Shown here: in pieces, positions 25,216 to 34,698 of the stretch
How positions within the stretch are numbered: position 1 is the first letter of the stretch
How the letters are laid out: every line of letters starts with the position of its first letter
Origin: Guptibacillus hwajinpoensis
GTDB taxonomy: Bacteria > Bacillota > Bacilli > Bacillales > Guptibacillaceae
Strand: one strand, 5' to 3'
Assembly (NCBI RefSeq): GCF_029277305.1
Contig: NZ_CP119526.1
Length of the DNA: 64,000 nucleotides
Position numbers and translations under genes: made by a program
Notes under the pieces: generated by a model
Told to the model about the DNA's origin: nothing
Databases searched by the model: none
Seen by the model: the letters and a program-made list of their open reading frames with translations, nothing else

Positions 25216-25776
25216 TTATTTAGGTTCATAATGTTTCCAAAGATCTTTCTTGGATGTTGTAACAGCAGCTGCACCGCCTCTTAACGCTGCTTCAACGTCA
25301 TCTACTGAGCGAATAAATCCTCCAGCAAAGATCGGTACTTTAATTTGCTCATGTAACTCTTCAAACACCTGCGGAATAATTCCTGGCATCACTTCTACGC
25401 AATCAGGCTTCGTATTTCTGACCATACTATAGCTAGTATCTAGCGCCATAGAGTCGAGCATAAATAACCGTTGCACAGTAAGAAGACCACGTCTTTTTGC
25501 AACGGAGAGTACGTTTGACCTTGTTGAAATCAATCCTGCTGGCTTAACTTCCTGACACAGAAACTCCGCGCCATGCTCATCGTTTCGTAACCCCTGTACG
25601 AGATCAGCATGAAGTAATATCTTTTTACCGGCACGATTGGCTTCCTTAACAACCGATTTTAACTGACCAATATGGGTATCAAGAAGTACGATATATGTGT
25701 AGGAACTAGTAAGCAACGTCTCAAAGTCCCTCATTTTCCTTACGGCTGGCAGGATACTCTGGTTATGAAATGTCAT
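25216..25776 (-). CDS. glpP: Glycerol uptake operon antiterminator GlpP
   Basis: RNA-binding antiterminator that, with glycerol-3-phosphate, lets polymerase pass the leader terminators of glpD and glpFK and stabilises glpD mRNA. The 186 residues form the GlpP/TIM-barrel-like family with the HADLVQGLRNDEHGAEFL segment, MPGIIPQVFEEL and FAGGFIRSVDDVEAAL. The ribosome site AAGGAGAGG is strong. It lies directly upstream of the glpFK promoter, as in B. subtilis. Confidence 0.94.
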   Translation of the reverse strand: MTFHNQSILPAVRKMRDFETLLTSSYTYIVLLDTHIGQLKSVVKEANRAGKKILLHADLVQGLRNDEHGAEFLCQEVKPAGLISTRSNVLSVAKRRGLLTVQRLFMLDSMALDTSYSMVRNTKPDCVEVMPGIIPQVFEELHEQIKVPIFAGGFIRSVDDVEAALRGGAAAVTTSKKDLWKHYEPK

Positions 25777-25830
25777 AAGACTACCTCTCCTTTACTTTTA
25801 TATCTTACCAGAAATTACGATATGATACGC

Positions 25831-25865
25831 TAAAAAGAGCACGCCCTCAAGGAGAGCGTGCTCTT
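25831..25865 (-). terminator. yvlABD operon terminator
   Basis: AAGAGCACGC (25835-25844) pairs with GCGTGCTCTT (25856-25865), T run on the minus strand side. The 3' arm overlaps the yvlD stop codon. Confidence 0.85.
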
Positions 25866-26223
25866 AGCTGTTACTTATTGGTTTTACAATGATTTTATCA
25901 ATTAAGAGATTCAATACTCCGATTACAATGGAAGCTAGAATGGCCATTAGAAAGCCGTCTATTTGAAATGCATCTCCCATAAGAGCAGCGGTCATTGTTA
26001 GTGTTATCGCATTAATAACAATGAGAAATAACCCTAGTGAAAGAATCGTAACAGGGAGGGTCAACAAGATTAGAATTGGTTTAATTAGTACATTCACGAT
26101 TGCAAGAATAACACTTGCAAGTATCGCGGACCATACACTTTCAATATAGAAACCTTCAAAAAATCCTGCTACCACCATTAAAACAATGCTACTAACAAGT
26201 AAGCTTACGAGCCATTGTCGCAT
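25864..26223 (-). CDS. yvlD: Four-TM YvlD/phage-holin-superfamily-IV membrane protein
   Basis: A 119-residue protein with four hydrophobic segments and the KPILILLTLPVTILSLGLF core typical of the Phage_holin_4_2/YvlD family. No phage genes are near, so it is a chromosomal membrane protein rather than a holin. ATG at 26223 follows AGGGGG closely. It is the last gene of a sigma-W operon. B. subtilis has yvlC, a PspC-like gene, between yvlB and yvlD; here the gap is only 68 bases and holds no gene. Confidence 0.88.
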   Translation of the reverse strand: MRQWLVSLLVSSIVLMVVAGFFEGFYIESVWSAILASVILAIVNVLIKPILILLTLPVTILSLGLFLIVINAITLTMTAALMGDAFQIDGFLMAILASIVIGVLNLLIDKIIVKPISNS

Positions 26224-26291
26224 AAGAACCCCCTGCCTTCCACTTTTCATTGAAGCCTAGTATTCACCAAAAAGAGGAGTATTAGCCTAAA

Positions 26292-27338
26292 TTAAAGATA
26301 GGAAACAGTAATTGAACCTGCAGTTGAATTCGCTTCAATTCGATAATTATGTTCTGATTCCTCTTCTGTTTTGAACTTCTTCATACGATGAGAAATTTCC
26401 TTTTTCTCGCGAATAATACTCATATTGTCAAGATCCGTCGTAATTGCACCAATGGTAGATTTCAAGTCACCTTTAATAGTCATTCCTTTTGGTACAACAA
26501 TTTGAATCGTTCCGTTTACTGTTTTGAAATCTGCACGACCACTTACAGGCTTTTGTAGAGTATGGCGAATTGCGCCATTAAATGATTGAGCTTCTGTGTC
26601 TACGAACGTTCCATCAATCGTTATTGGTCCATTAGCTGTTTCAAGTTCACAAACTTCGCCAGCCGTCCCTTCTATAACAATCGCTCCGTTACCCGTTACA
26701 GCTTCTAAGACGTTAATCTTTGATTCACGAATACCGACTTTCCCATTCGCTGTTTTTAACTTAACTTTTTCTGCAGAAATATTCTCACCTGTCACATCAC
26801 CGTTAAACGTCGTCATCCAGACCCCTTTGTAATCAGTAGCCGGAACATAAATAACGAGATTAGCCTTTATATCTGCACGCTCTGACTTAAACGTCAACTT
26901 GTCGTTATCTACAGAAAAATACGTTTCACGCAATAGCTTATCCGTCGCTTCTTGTACATTGGACGCTCGGTATACATTTGCACGACAATCAATCTTCACA
27001 TCATTTCGATCCCACGTTTGAAAAGTGATTTCTCCATTTCTTACATGAACATCTAACGTGTTTGGATCAACTTCAGACTGTTCAAAAACATGTGAAACTT
27101 CTTCTGAAGAACCAAAATTAAAATCAAAGTCCATATCTTTCACTTTTTGAATCAACGTTTCGACGAATTGGCCAACCTTATAAGTAGGGGCAGTGCGCTC
27201 TGAGTAAGATTCTGATTCTTTTGTATACTTCTGTTCTTCTTCTTGAGGCCCAATCGCTTTTAGTAGCTTTGCACCTTCATCTGCTGAAATCTTGCCATCC
27301 TCGATCATCTTAAGAATCATTTTACGTTCTTCATTCAT
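26292..27338 (-). CDS. yvlB: DUF4097 envelope-stress protein YvlB
   Basis: The 348-residue protein has a short N-terminal SHOCT-like helical domain (MILKMIEDGKISADEGAKLL), a charged linker, and a C-terminal DUF4097 beta-rich repeat domain (GEITFQTWDR, TFNGDVTGENISAEKVKLKT, TGNGAIVIEGTAGEV, FNGAIRHTL). This is the architecture of YvlB and of the enterococcal LiaX. A role in sensing or answering membrane damage is inferred from family and promoter. ATG at 27338 follows AAGGAG by nine bases. Confidence 0.9.
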   Translation of the reverse strand: MNEERKMILKMIEDGKISADEGAKLLKAIGPQEEEQKYTKESESYSERTAPTYKVGQFVETLIQKVKDMDFDFNFGSSEEVSHVFEQSEVDPNTLDVHVRNGEITFQTWDRNDVKIDCRANVYRASNVQEATDKLLRETYFSVDNDKLTFKSERADIKANLVIYVPATDYKGVWMTTFNGDVTGENISAEKVKLKTANGKVGIRESKINVLEAVTGNGAIVIEGTAGEVCELETANGPITIDGTFVDTEAQSFNGAIRHTLQKPVSGRADFKTVNGTIQIVVPKGMTIKGDLKSTIGAITTDLDNMSIIREKKEISHRMKKFKTEEESEHNYRIEANSTAGSITVSYL

Positions 27339-27386
27339 TCTACACATCTCCTTTTTATCGATTGTTGTAAACATGCACTAGACCAA

Positions 27387-27680
27387 CTACCAGCGTAGAA
27401 CCTGAATGCCTTTAACAATGTTCCATATGAACACAATGACATTTAATAAACCAAACAGTATCATACCTAAAAAGATAACCGATCCCGCATCCATAACAAA
27501 CACCGCAAAAAGGGCAAGTACGAAAGACAGGAAAGGAAACAAGTGAGATAATACGGCACGTTTGGCGTGGTATGAAACCTCTTCATCTCTCATCACAAAA
27601 AAGACGATGATCGGAAAGAGAAAAGGCGCGAAAAACACACTGAAGTAACAAAGAGAAGACATTACTTTTTCAACGGACAT
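27387..27680 (-). CDS. yvlA: DUF4870 membrane protein YvlA
   Basis: A 97-residue protein with three hydrophobic segments and the DUF4870 pattern (SYHAKRAVLSHL in the loop after the first segment). It is the first gene of the operon, 48 bases before yvlB, and has the ribosome site AAGGGG eight bases before ATG 27680. The sigma-W promoter lies 35 bases upstream. No biochemical function is known to me. Confidence 0.85.
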   Translation of the reverse strand: MSVEKVMSSLCYFSVFFAPFLFPIIVFFVMRDEEVSYHAKRAVLSHLFPFLSFVLALFAVFVMDAGSVIFLGMILFGLLNVIVFIWNIVKGIQVLRW

Positions 27681-27715
27681 TGTTGTTTCCCCTTTCAATA
27701 ATCTCTACCTATCTA

Positions 27716-27741
27716 TACGATTTGGTAAAAAGAAAGTTTCA
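27716..27741 (-). promoter_or_regulatory. Sigma-W promoter of the yvlA operon
   Basis: Exact ECF consensus on the minus strand: TGAAAC (27736-27741), 16-base spacer, CGTA (27716-27719). The B. subtilis yvl operon is a known sigma-W target. Confidence 0.85.
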
Positions 27742-27780
27742 TAAAGGGAAAATAAATATCATAATTGATTAGCTAATGAT

Positions 27781-27965
27781 GTGTAGTTAATTTCCGCTCC
27801 AGGATGCTCGCTTTCCGCGGGGCGGGCGGTGAGCCTCCTCGTCGCTTACGCTCCTGCGGGGTCTCACCTGTCCCGCTTGTCCCGCAGGAGTCGAGCATCC
27901 TTCCACTCCAATTAGCTGAGTGTTTCTTCAAAAATCGTTTTAAAAACGACAATCTTTTAGAAAAC
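27781..27965 (-). repeat. MITE-like repeat, copy 4 (first of triple array)
   Basis: Core 27790-27912 from TTTCCGCTCCAGGATGC to GCATCCTTCCACTCC, right arm CGACAATCTTTTAGAAAA. Its left arm is missing. It shares its right terminus with copy 5. Confidence 0.85.
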
Positions 27966-28182
27966 TCTTTTCGTAGATAATATTGTTATAAGAGTGGATT
28001 AATTTCCGCTCCAGGATGCTCGCTTTCCGCGGGGCGGGCGGTGAGCCTCCTCGTCGCTTACGCTCCTGCGGGGTCTCACCTGTCCCGCTTGTCCCGCAGG
28101 AGTCGAGCATCCTTCCGCTCCAATTAGCTACGTGTGGTGTTTTTACAAAAAATAGTTCAAAACCAACAGTCTTTTAGAAAAG
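27963..28182 (-). repeat. MITE-like repeat, copy 5 (second of triple array)
   Basis: Complete unit: left arm ACTCTTTTCGTAGATAATATTG, core 28003-28123, right arm CAACAGTCTTTTAGAAAAG. Offset 213 bases from copy 4. Confidence 0.87.
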
Positions 28183-28399
28183 CTCTTTTCGTGGGCGTTG
28201 TTTCTATAAGAATGATTAATTTTCGCTCCAAGATGCTCGCTTTCCGTAGGGCGGGTGGTGAGACTCCTCGTCGCTACTGCGGGGTCTCACCTGTTCCGCT
28301 TGTCCCGCAGGAGTCGAGCATCCTTCCGCTCCAATTAGCTAAGTTTGGTCTTTTATTCAATAATTGCTTCGAAGTAACAATCTTTTAGAAAAGAGCCTA
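28180..28399 (-). repeat. MITE-like repeat, copy 6 (third of triple array)
   Basis: Left arm AGCTCTTTTCGTGGGCGTTG, core 28221-28334 with several substitutions and a short deletion, right arm AGTAACAATCTTTTAGAAAAGAGCC written here in two parts as AGTAACAATC and TTTTAGAAAAGAGCC. It is the most diverged of the three. Confidence 0.85.
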
Positions 28400-28419
28400 T
28401 AAGAAAGAACCAAATATAA

Positions 28420-28447
28420 GAAAAAAGACAGCCAGAGGCTGTCTTTT
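28420..28447 (-). terminator. uvrBA terminator
   Basis: AAAAGACAGCC / GGCTGTCTTTT, 11-bp stem with AGA loop (28423-28447), five bases after the uvrA stop. Confidence 0.9.
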
Positions 28448-28452
28448 CCCTC

Positions 28453-31320
28453 TTATACAGACTGAGTTTGCTCTAATCTTTTCTTCATGCGATTTTTGTC
28501 TCGTTCAAGAATAGGGGCAAGGTAGTATCCTGTATAAGATCTTTCTTCTTTCGTGATCTTTTCTGGTGTGCCTGTGGCGATCACTTCACCACCGCCGTCA
28601 CCACCCTCAGGTCCAAGATCAATCAAGTAATCAGCTGTCTTAATAACATCTAAGTTATGCTCAATGATTAATACTGAATCACCATTCTCAACTAGACGCT
28701 GTAATACTTCTAGCAATCGAGATATATCGTCAACGTGCAAGCCAGTAGTAGGCTCATCTAAGATGTAGAGCGTCTTACCAGTCGAACGTTTGTATAACTG
28801 AGAAGCGAGCTTCACGCGCTGAGCCTCTCCTCCAGAAACAGTGGTTGCTGGTTGCCCTAGCTTAATGTAACTTAGACCAACATCATATAAGGTTTGAAGC
28901 TTTCGATTGATTTTCGGGATATTTTTAAAGAAATCCAGTCCATCTTCAACCGTCATCCCAAGGATATCGGCAATATTCTTCCCTTTATACTCAATCTCAA
29001 GCGTCTCACGGTTGTATCGTTTACCATGACAAACCTCACATGGTACGTATACATCTGGTAGAAAGTGCATTTCGATCTTGATAATGCCATCTCCACGACA
29101 CGCCTCACAACGACCGCCTTTTACATTAAAACTGAAACGCCCTTTTTTATAACCGCGAACCTTAGCTTCATTCGTTTGTGCAAATACATCGCGAATGTCA
29201 TCAAATACACCCGTATAAGTTGCAGGATTCGATCGCGGTGTACGTCCAATCGGTGACTGATCAATATCAATAACTTTATCTACATATTCTAAACCATTGA
29301 TTTTCTTATGCTCACCTGGCTTATCCTTTGCTTTATGAAGCTTTTGTGCGAGTGCTTTATATAAGATTTCATTAATTAACGTACTTTTGCCTGAACCTGA
29401 AACACCTGTCACACACGTAAATAATCCAATCGGGATTTTTGCTTTCGTGTTCTTAAGGTTATTCTCTTTTGCCCCAACTATTTCAATATATCGTCCATCG
29501 GGTTTCCTTCGCTCAGCCGGAACAGGGATGAACTTTTTGCCTGAGAGGTATTCTCCAGTTAACGATTCTTTATCATCCATAATCTCTGCTGGGGTACCTT
29601 CTGACGTAATGTAGCCGCCATGCGCACCAGCACCAGGACCAATATCAATAATATGGTCAGCTGCAAGCATCGTATCTTCATCATGCTCGACAACAATTAG
29701 CGTATTACCAAGGTCTCTCATGCTTTGAAGCGTCGCAATTAATCGATCATTGTCGCGCTGATGAAGACCAATTGAAGGCTCATCAAGAATATATAAGACA
29801 CCCATCAACCTGGAACCAACCTGAGTCGCAAGCCTGATTCGCTGTGCTTCCCCTCCTGATAAAGTTCCTGCTGAACGATTTAACGTTAAATAATCCAATC
29901 CTACGTTCACGAGGAAACCAAGTCGATCCTGAATTTCTCGTAATATCATTTTACCGATCGTCGCCTCTTTTGGCGTTAAATCAAGCTCGTCAAAAAAGCC
30001 AGCAGCATCTCTAATGGCGTATTCTGTCGCTTCGCCAATATGCTTTCCATTAATTAAAACGGAACGAGATTCTTTCTTTAAACGATAGCCTTTACAGCTT
30101 GGACACGGTTTCTGTGACATGTAAGCTTCCATTTGCTCGCGTATATAGTCAGAACTTGTTTCACGATAGCGTCGCTCTACGTTAGGAACAACACCTTCAA
30201 AGATAATATTGTTTTCACGTACTTGGCCAAAGTCATTCTCATATCTGAAATAGACCTTCTCTCCATCACTTCCGTACAACACTTTATCAAGCTGCGCTCT
30301 TGGAATTTTATTAACAGGTGTATCCATATCAATTCCAAAATGATTACACACGCTTTGAAGAAGCTGTGGGTAATAGTTAGAACTAACTGGCTCCCATGGA
30401 GCAAGCGCATGCTCGCGTAGTGACTTATCCCAGTCTGGAATAACTAAGTCTAGATCAACCTCAAGCTTAAGTCCTAGACCATCACAAGAAGGACAAGCTC
30501 CAAACGGACTGTTGAATGAAAACAATCTTGGTTCAAGCTCACCGATCGAAAAACCACAGTATGGACAAGAATGGTGCTGATTAAAAAGCAGCTCTTCTTG
30601 ACCCATCACGTCAACAATTACCTGACCACCGCCAAGATTCAGCGCTGTTTCTAGTGAGTCCGCTAGCCGGGATTGAACACCGTCTTTTACAACAATCCGG
30701 TCAATCACAACTTCAATTGAATGCTTTTTATTTTTCTCCAAATTGATTTCTTCTGCAACTTCCATCATTTCGCCGTCCACACGAACACGAACGTACCCTT
30801 GCTTCTTAATATCTTCTAAAACCTTAACGTGCTCTCCCTTTCGTCCTGATACGACTGGAGATAGAATTTGAAGTTTCGTCCGTTCTTCATATGTTAAAAT
30901 GCGATCCACCATCTGCTCGATCGTCTGTGACGTAATTTCCACACCGTGTCTCGGACAGACTGGTCGACCTATTCTTGCGAATAATAAACGGAGGTAGTCA
31001 TAGATTTCGGTTACGGTACCTACAGTAGATCTAGGATTCCGACTTGTTGTTTTCTGATCGATTGAAATAGCCGGTGATAAACCTTCAATCGCATCCACAT
31101 CAGGCTTATCCATTTGTCCAAGAAATTGTCTTGCATATGCTGAGAGTGATTCGACGTAACGTCGCTGTCCTTCAGCATAAATAGTGTCAAATGCTAATGA
31201 AGACTTACCCGATCCAGATAAGCCAGTAACAACGACTAGCTTATCTCTTGGAATGGATACGTCTATATTTTTTAAATTGTGGGCCCTCGCCCCTTTGACG
31301 ACGATCTCATCGTTTGCCAT
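28453..31320 (-). CDS. uvrA: Excinuclease ABC subunit A
   Basis: Damage-recognition ATPase of nucleotide excision repair; a UvrA dimer loads UvrB at the lesion. Both ABC cassettes are complete: Walker A GLSGSGKSS near residue 33 and GVSGSGKST in the second half, each with an LSGGEAQR or VSGGEAQR signature. The zinc-binding modules CPYCGF...CPSC and CEAC...CEVC are intact. The length of 955 residues fits (957 in B. subtilis). It is seven bases after uvrB. Confidence 0.98.
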   Translation of the reverse strand: MANDEIVVKGARAHNLKNIDVSIPRDKLVVVTGLSGSGKSSLAFDTIYAEGQRRYVESLSAYARQFLGQMDKPDVDAIEGLSPAISIDQKTTSRNPRSTVGTVTEIYDYLRLLFARIGRPVCPRHGVEITSQTIEQMVDRILTYEERTKLQILSPVVSGRKGEHVKVLEDIKKQGYVRVRVDGEMMEVAEEINLEKNKKHSIEVVIDRIVVKDGVQSRLADSLETALNLGGGQVIVDVMGQEELLFNQHHSCPYCGFSIGELEPRLFSFNSPFGACPSCDGLGLKLEVDLDLVIPDWDKSLREHALAPWEPVSSNYYPQLLQSVCNHFGIDMDTPVNKIPRAQLDKVLYGSDGEKVYFRYENDFGQVRENNIIFEGVVPNVERRYRETSSDYIREQMEAYMSQKPCPSCKGYRLKKESRSVLINGKHIGEATEYAIRDAAGFFDELDLTPKEATIGKMILREIQDRLGFLVNVGLDYLTLNRSAGTLSGGEAQRIRLATQVGSRLMGVLYILDEPSIGLHQRDNDRLIATLQSMRDLGNTLIVVEHDEDTMLAADHIIDIGPGAGAHGGYITSEGTPAEIMDDKESLTGEYLSGKKFIPVPAERRKPDGRYIEIVGAKENNLKNTKAKIPIGLFTCVTGVSGSGKSTLINEILYKALAQKLHKAKDKPGEHKKINGLEYVDKVIDIDQSPIGRTPRSNPATYTGVFDDIRDVFAQTNEAKVRGYKKGRFSFNVKGGRCEACRGDGIIKIEMHFLPDVYVPCEVCHGKRYNRETLEIEYKGKNIADILGMTVEDGLDFFKNIPKINRKLQTLYDVGLSYIKLGQPATTVSGGEAQRVKLASQLYKRSTGKTLYILDEPTTGLHVDDISRLLEVLQRLVENGDSVLIIEHNLDVIKTADYLIDLGPEGGDGGGEVIATGTPEKITKEERSYTGYYLAPILERDKNRMKKRLEQTQSV

Positions 31321-31327
31321 CTGTTCG

Positions 31328-33307
31328 TCATCCTTCCGCTTTAAGCTCTAATAATAGGTCACGAAGTTCAGCAGCACGCTCGAAATTAAGTTCTCGTGCA
31401 GCTTCCTTCATTTCTGTTTCTACGTTTTCAATTACTTTAGCACGTTCTTGCTTCGTCATTTTACCTTGCTTCGGTACTGTGTATTCTTCGCCATCCTCAG
31501 CAGCAACAGTAGCGCGAATACCTTCGCGTACTTTCTTTTTAATCGTTGTTGGCGTAATGCTATATTTTTCATTGTATTGTTGCTGTATTTCCCGACGTCT
31601 ATTTGTTTCACCAATTGCAAGCTCCATGGAATTTGTCATTTTATCAGCGTATAGAATAACATGTCCTTTGGAGTTACGTGCTGCCCGACCGATTGTTTGG
31701 ATTAATGAACGTTCTGATCTTAAGAACCCTTCTTTATCAGCATCCAATATTGTAACAAGCGATACTTCCGGAATATCAAGACCCTCTCTGAGGAGGTTGA
31801 TTCCAACAAGAACATCGAATACACCTAAACGCAAATCACGAATGATTTCAATTCGTTCAAGCGTCTTAATTTCAGAATGAAGGTAACGAACCTTTACTCC
31901 CATTTCTAACAAATAATCTGTTAAGTCCTCAGACATCTTTTTCGTAAGCGTAGTAACAAGGACTCGCTCATTCTGCTCTGATCGTTTGTTTATTTCATCT
32001 AACAGATCATCAATTTGTCCTTCAATTGGACGAATTTCGATCGTTGGATCAAGCAATCCTGTAGGACGGATAATTTGTTCTACTACCTTTGTTGAATGCT
32101 CCTCTTCATAAGGACCTGGTGTAGCTGATACGTATACAAATTGATGAGCTTTCTCTTCAAATTCTTCAAAGCGAAGCGGACGATTATCCTTTGCAGAAGG
32201 AAGACGGAAACCGTGATCAACAAGAACTCCCTTTCTTGCCTGGTCACCATTGTACATTCCTCTTACCTGAGGAAGTGTTACGTGGGACTCATCGACCATA
32301 ATTAAGAAATCTTCAGGAAAATAATCCATCAGCGTATATGGAGTAGCACCAGCATCTCGTAACGTTAAATGTCGTGAATAGTTCTCGATTCCTGAGCAAA
32401 AGCCCATCTCAGCCATCATTTCAACATCATATCTAGTCCGTTGTTCGAGACGTTGAGCTTCTAATAACTTTCCGTCATTGTTTAAGGCTTTAAGTCTTTC
32501 TTCAAGCTCTGCTTCAATTCGTTTAATGGCGATTTTTAATTTCTCTTCACGAGTTACGAAGTGGGAAGCAGGAAAGATCGCTACGTGTTCTCGTTCTCCA
32601 AGAATTTCTCCAGTTAACGAGTTCACCTCTGTGATTCGGTCGATTTCGTCCCCAAAAAACTCGACACGAATGCAATTTTCATCGCGTGAAGCAGGAAAGA
32701 TTTCTACTACATCACCGCGAACCCGGAATGTTCCTCGCGTAAAATTGATATCATTACGTGAATATTGAATATCAACCATGTCTCGAAGTAATTGATCTCG
32801 ATCTTTCTCCATCCCTTTTCGAAGAGAGAGCACAAGGCTTTTATATTCTTCTGGATTACCTAGACCATAAATACACGAGACACTTGCTACTATAATAACG
32901 TCGTTACGCTCAAACAAGCTGGACGTAGCCGAGTGACGAAGCTTATCAATTTCATCATTGATACTCGCATCTTTTTCAATAAAAGTATCAGATTGAGGTA
33001 TGTATGCTTCAGGCTGATAATAATCGTAATAGCTGACAAAATATTCGACAGCATTATTTGGAAAATACTCTTTAAACTCACTATACAGCTGTCCGGCGAG
33101 CGTCTTGTTATGGGCAATAATGAGCGTTGGTTTATTTACTTCTTGAATGACATTTGACATCGTGAAGGTTTTACCAGTCCCCGTTGCACCGAGAAGAGTC
33201 TGATGTCGTTCATTGCTTTGAACGCCTTCAACAAGCTTTTTAATTGCTTCAGGCTGGTCACCTTGCGGTTCATAGTCTGACACCAATTCAAACTTTCTTT
33301 CCACCAT
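31328..33307 (-). CDS. uvrB: Excinuclease ABC subunit B
   Basis: Helicase-like subunit that verifies damage and recruits UvrC. Walker A is GATGTGKT (about residues 37-44), the damage-clamping beta-hairpin is YYDYYQPEAYIP, the DEAD-like box is VDESH, and the C-terminal UVR motif (LNFERAAELRDLLLELK) contacts UvrC. ATG at 33307 follows GGAGG; the product is 659 residues. A LexA-like box lies upstream, in keeping with SOS control of uvrBA in B. subtilis. Confidence 0.97.
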   Translation of the reverse strand: MVERKFELVSDYEPQGDQPEAIKKLVEGVQSNERHQTLLGATGTGKTFTMSNVIQEVNKPTLIIAHNKTLAGQLYSEFKEYFPNNAVEYFVSYYDYYQPEAYIPQSDTFIEKDASINDEIDKLRHSATSSLFERNDVIIVASVSCIYGLGNPEEYKSLVLSLRKGMEKDRDQLLRDMVDIQYSRNDINFTRGTFRVRGDVVEIFPASRDENCIRVEFFGDEIDRITEVNSLTGEILGEREHVAIFPASHFVTREEKLKIAIKRIEAELEERLKALNNDGKLLEAQRLEQRTRYDVEMMAEMGFCSGIENYSRHLTLRDAGATPYTLMDYFPEDFLIMVDESHVTLPQVRGMYNGDQARKGVLVDHGFRLPSAKDNRPLRFEEFEEKAHQFVYVSATPGPYEEEHSTKVVEQIIRPTGLLDPTIEIRPIEGQIDDLLDEINKRSEQNERVLVTTLTKKMSEDLTDYLLEMGVKVRYLHSEIKTLERIEIIRDLRLGVFDVLVGINLLREGLDIPEVSLVTILDADKEGFLRSERSLIQTIGRAARNSKGHVILYADKMTNSMELAIGETNRRREIQQQYNEKYSITPTTIKKKVREGIRATVAAEDGEEYTVPKQGKMTKQERAKVIENVETEMKEAARELNFERAAELRDLLLELKAEG

Positions 33308-33376
33308 CTTCGCCTCCGTTCGAATCATCTATAGGAATTATTATATCACATTACGTGGTCATTTCTTCAATTAAAG

Positions 33377-33390
33377 CGAACTGATATTCC
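33377..33390. promoter_or_regulatory. Candidate LexA box upstream of uvrB
   Basis: CGAACTGATATTCC matches the Bacillus SOS box CGAAC-N4-GTTCG at CGAAC and at TTC, with two mismatches in the second half. A TATAAT -10 for uvrB is at 33340-33345. The box is upstream of the likely -35. Confidence 0.4.
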
Positions 33391-33495
33391 CATTTTTCTT
33401 TCTTATCGAAATCTTTCTCTTCTTATTAAACTGAGGTATGCTATAGAGTGCAGTCTTGCCCAACACTATTCATCCACTCAGAAGGAGTTTTGACA

Positions 33496-34362
33496 TTGTT
33501 TGTCTTATGGGCTTTGCCACTCGGCATCGCAATTGGTGCAATATCCGGTTTCTTTGGAGTAGGAGGCGGCTTCTTGCTAACACCGATCCTACTATTGCTT
33601 GGGTACTCACCAGCAACGGCGATTACAATCAGTTTATTATATAGTATGAGTACCTCTATTTCAGGAGCGCTAACCTATATTAAGAAAAAGCGTGTTCTCT
33701 GGACACAAACACTGATTCTTTCAATAAGTGGAATGATTAGTACTCAAGTTGCCAATCCACTTGTAATAGCAATGGAAGGAACCGGTATTGATACTTTCAT
33801 TATTCCACTATTGTATGTTGTTTTACTTTCCTATTTCGCACTGACTATGCTTTCTAAAGAATCTTCAGTCGGCGAACGAAATACCACTTCCCCCTATTCC
33901 CCAGTTCTTACGATTTTAATCGGTCTAGCTGGTGGCTTTATTTCATCCATTCTTGGAGTAGGTGGAGGATTTGTTATGGTTCCATTGTTAATACGCGTTC
34001 TACATATGCCTGCAAGATTAGCGATCGGAACTTCTCTCGCAACGATTTTCTTAATTGTTACAACAGGATTCTTTACGTACATACGAACAGTTGAGATTCC
34101 GTTGTTTCTTGCATTTACTCTTGTCATTGGTGCTGTTATCGGTTCTCGTTTTGGAGCAAGTTTAACTGACTCTTTTTCAGAGAGTACGATTAAGAAACTA
34201 TTAGGCACGCTATATATCTTTACATTAACTAGTATCGTCTTTAAACTTCTCCATCAGCCCCTATTGGGATTATTTATTGTTGGAGCTTATGTTCTTGCTT
34301 TAATGACCCTCTTCACTTACCAGTATCGAACGAAAAAAAAGCGTCTACTCCAGTCGGAATAG
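33496..34362 (+). CDS. TSUP (TauE/SafE) family transporter
   Basis: A 288-residue membrane protein of the TSUP family, whose members export sulfite, sulfoacetate or related anions. Two related halves each begin with the signature glycine stretch: ISGFFGVGGGFLLTPILLLLGY and, after about 140 residues, ISSILGVGGGFVMVPLLI. About eight membrane segments. I chose TTG at 33496, eight bases after AAGGAG; the alternative GTG at 33448 has no ribosome site. It is alone on the plus strand and divergent from uvrB. The substrate is unknown. Confidence 0.85.
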   Translation: MFVLWALPLGIAIGAISGFFGVGGGFLLTPILLLLGYSPATAITISLLYSMSTSISGALTYIKKKRVLWTQTLILSISGMISTQVANPLVIAMEGTGIDTFIIPLLYVVLLSYFALTMLSKESSVGERNTTSPYSPVLTILIGLAGGFISSILGVGGGFVMVPLLIRVLHMPARLAIGTSLATIFLIVTTGFFTYIRTVEIPLFLAFTLVIGAVIGSRFGASLTDSFSESTIKKLLGTLYIFTLTSIVFKLLHQPLLGLFIVGAYVLALMTLFTYQYRTKKKRLLQSE

Positions 34363-34378
34363 ACGCTATTTCATCTTT
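34340..34378. terminator. Bidirectional terminator between the TSUP gene and csbA
   Basis: AGCGTCTA (34340-34347) pairs with TAGACGCT (34360-34367). T runs follow on the plus strand, and A's precede it for the minus strand. It contains the stop codons of both genes or adjoins them. Confidence 0.75.
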
Positions 34379-34596
34379 TTTTTGTTTTGTTTTTGTGTTT
34401 TCTTAGATAAATAGAAACCAACAACTGCTGATAAAATCGTTAGCAGAATGAGATGAATCGGATGATCTAATCCACCAAACACAGCCCACATAAATAGAAG
34501 CGTTAACGCAAAGCTAACAAATGTATTATATGTAACGCGTGTAAACACGACCGTAATAATCGCTGGAACGAGTAAAGCAATTAATATCTCTTGCAT
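34366..34596 (-). CDS. csbA: CsbA-like membrane protein
   Basis: A 76-residue protein with two or three hydrophobic segments (LVPAIITVVF, FALTLLFMWAVFGG, ILLTILSAVVGFYL) and a Lys-rich tail. The FTRVTYN motif after the first segment and the exact length match B. subtilis CsbA, a sigma-B-controlled protein encoded just upstream of uvrBA. Here a TSUP gene has come between csbA and uvrB. I do not see a clear sigma-B promoter in front. Function unknown. Confidence 0.85.
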   Translation of the reverse strand: MQEILIALLVPAIITVVFTRVTYNTFVSFALTLLFMWAVFGGLDHPIHLILLTILSAVVGFYLSKKTQKQNKKKMK

Positions 34597-34698
34597 AAAA
34601 GTAATTCACCTCTCAAAGTAAAGCGTCTCCCCCCATCTTACAACAAATAAGGGAATGAATGCTACGATGAGCTAAAAGAGATTAAATTAAAGTCAGCG

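Noticed and set aside
25864..26223. Phage holin and prophage remnant
   Set aside because: The family name contains holin, but the gene is part of a sigma-W yvl operon and no phage genes are near.
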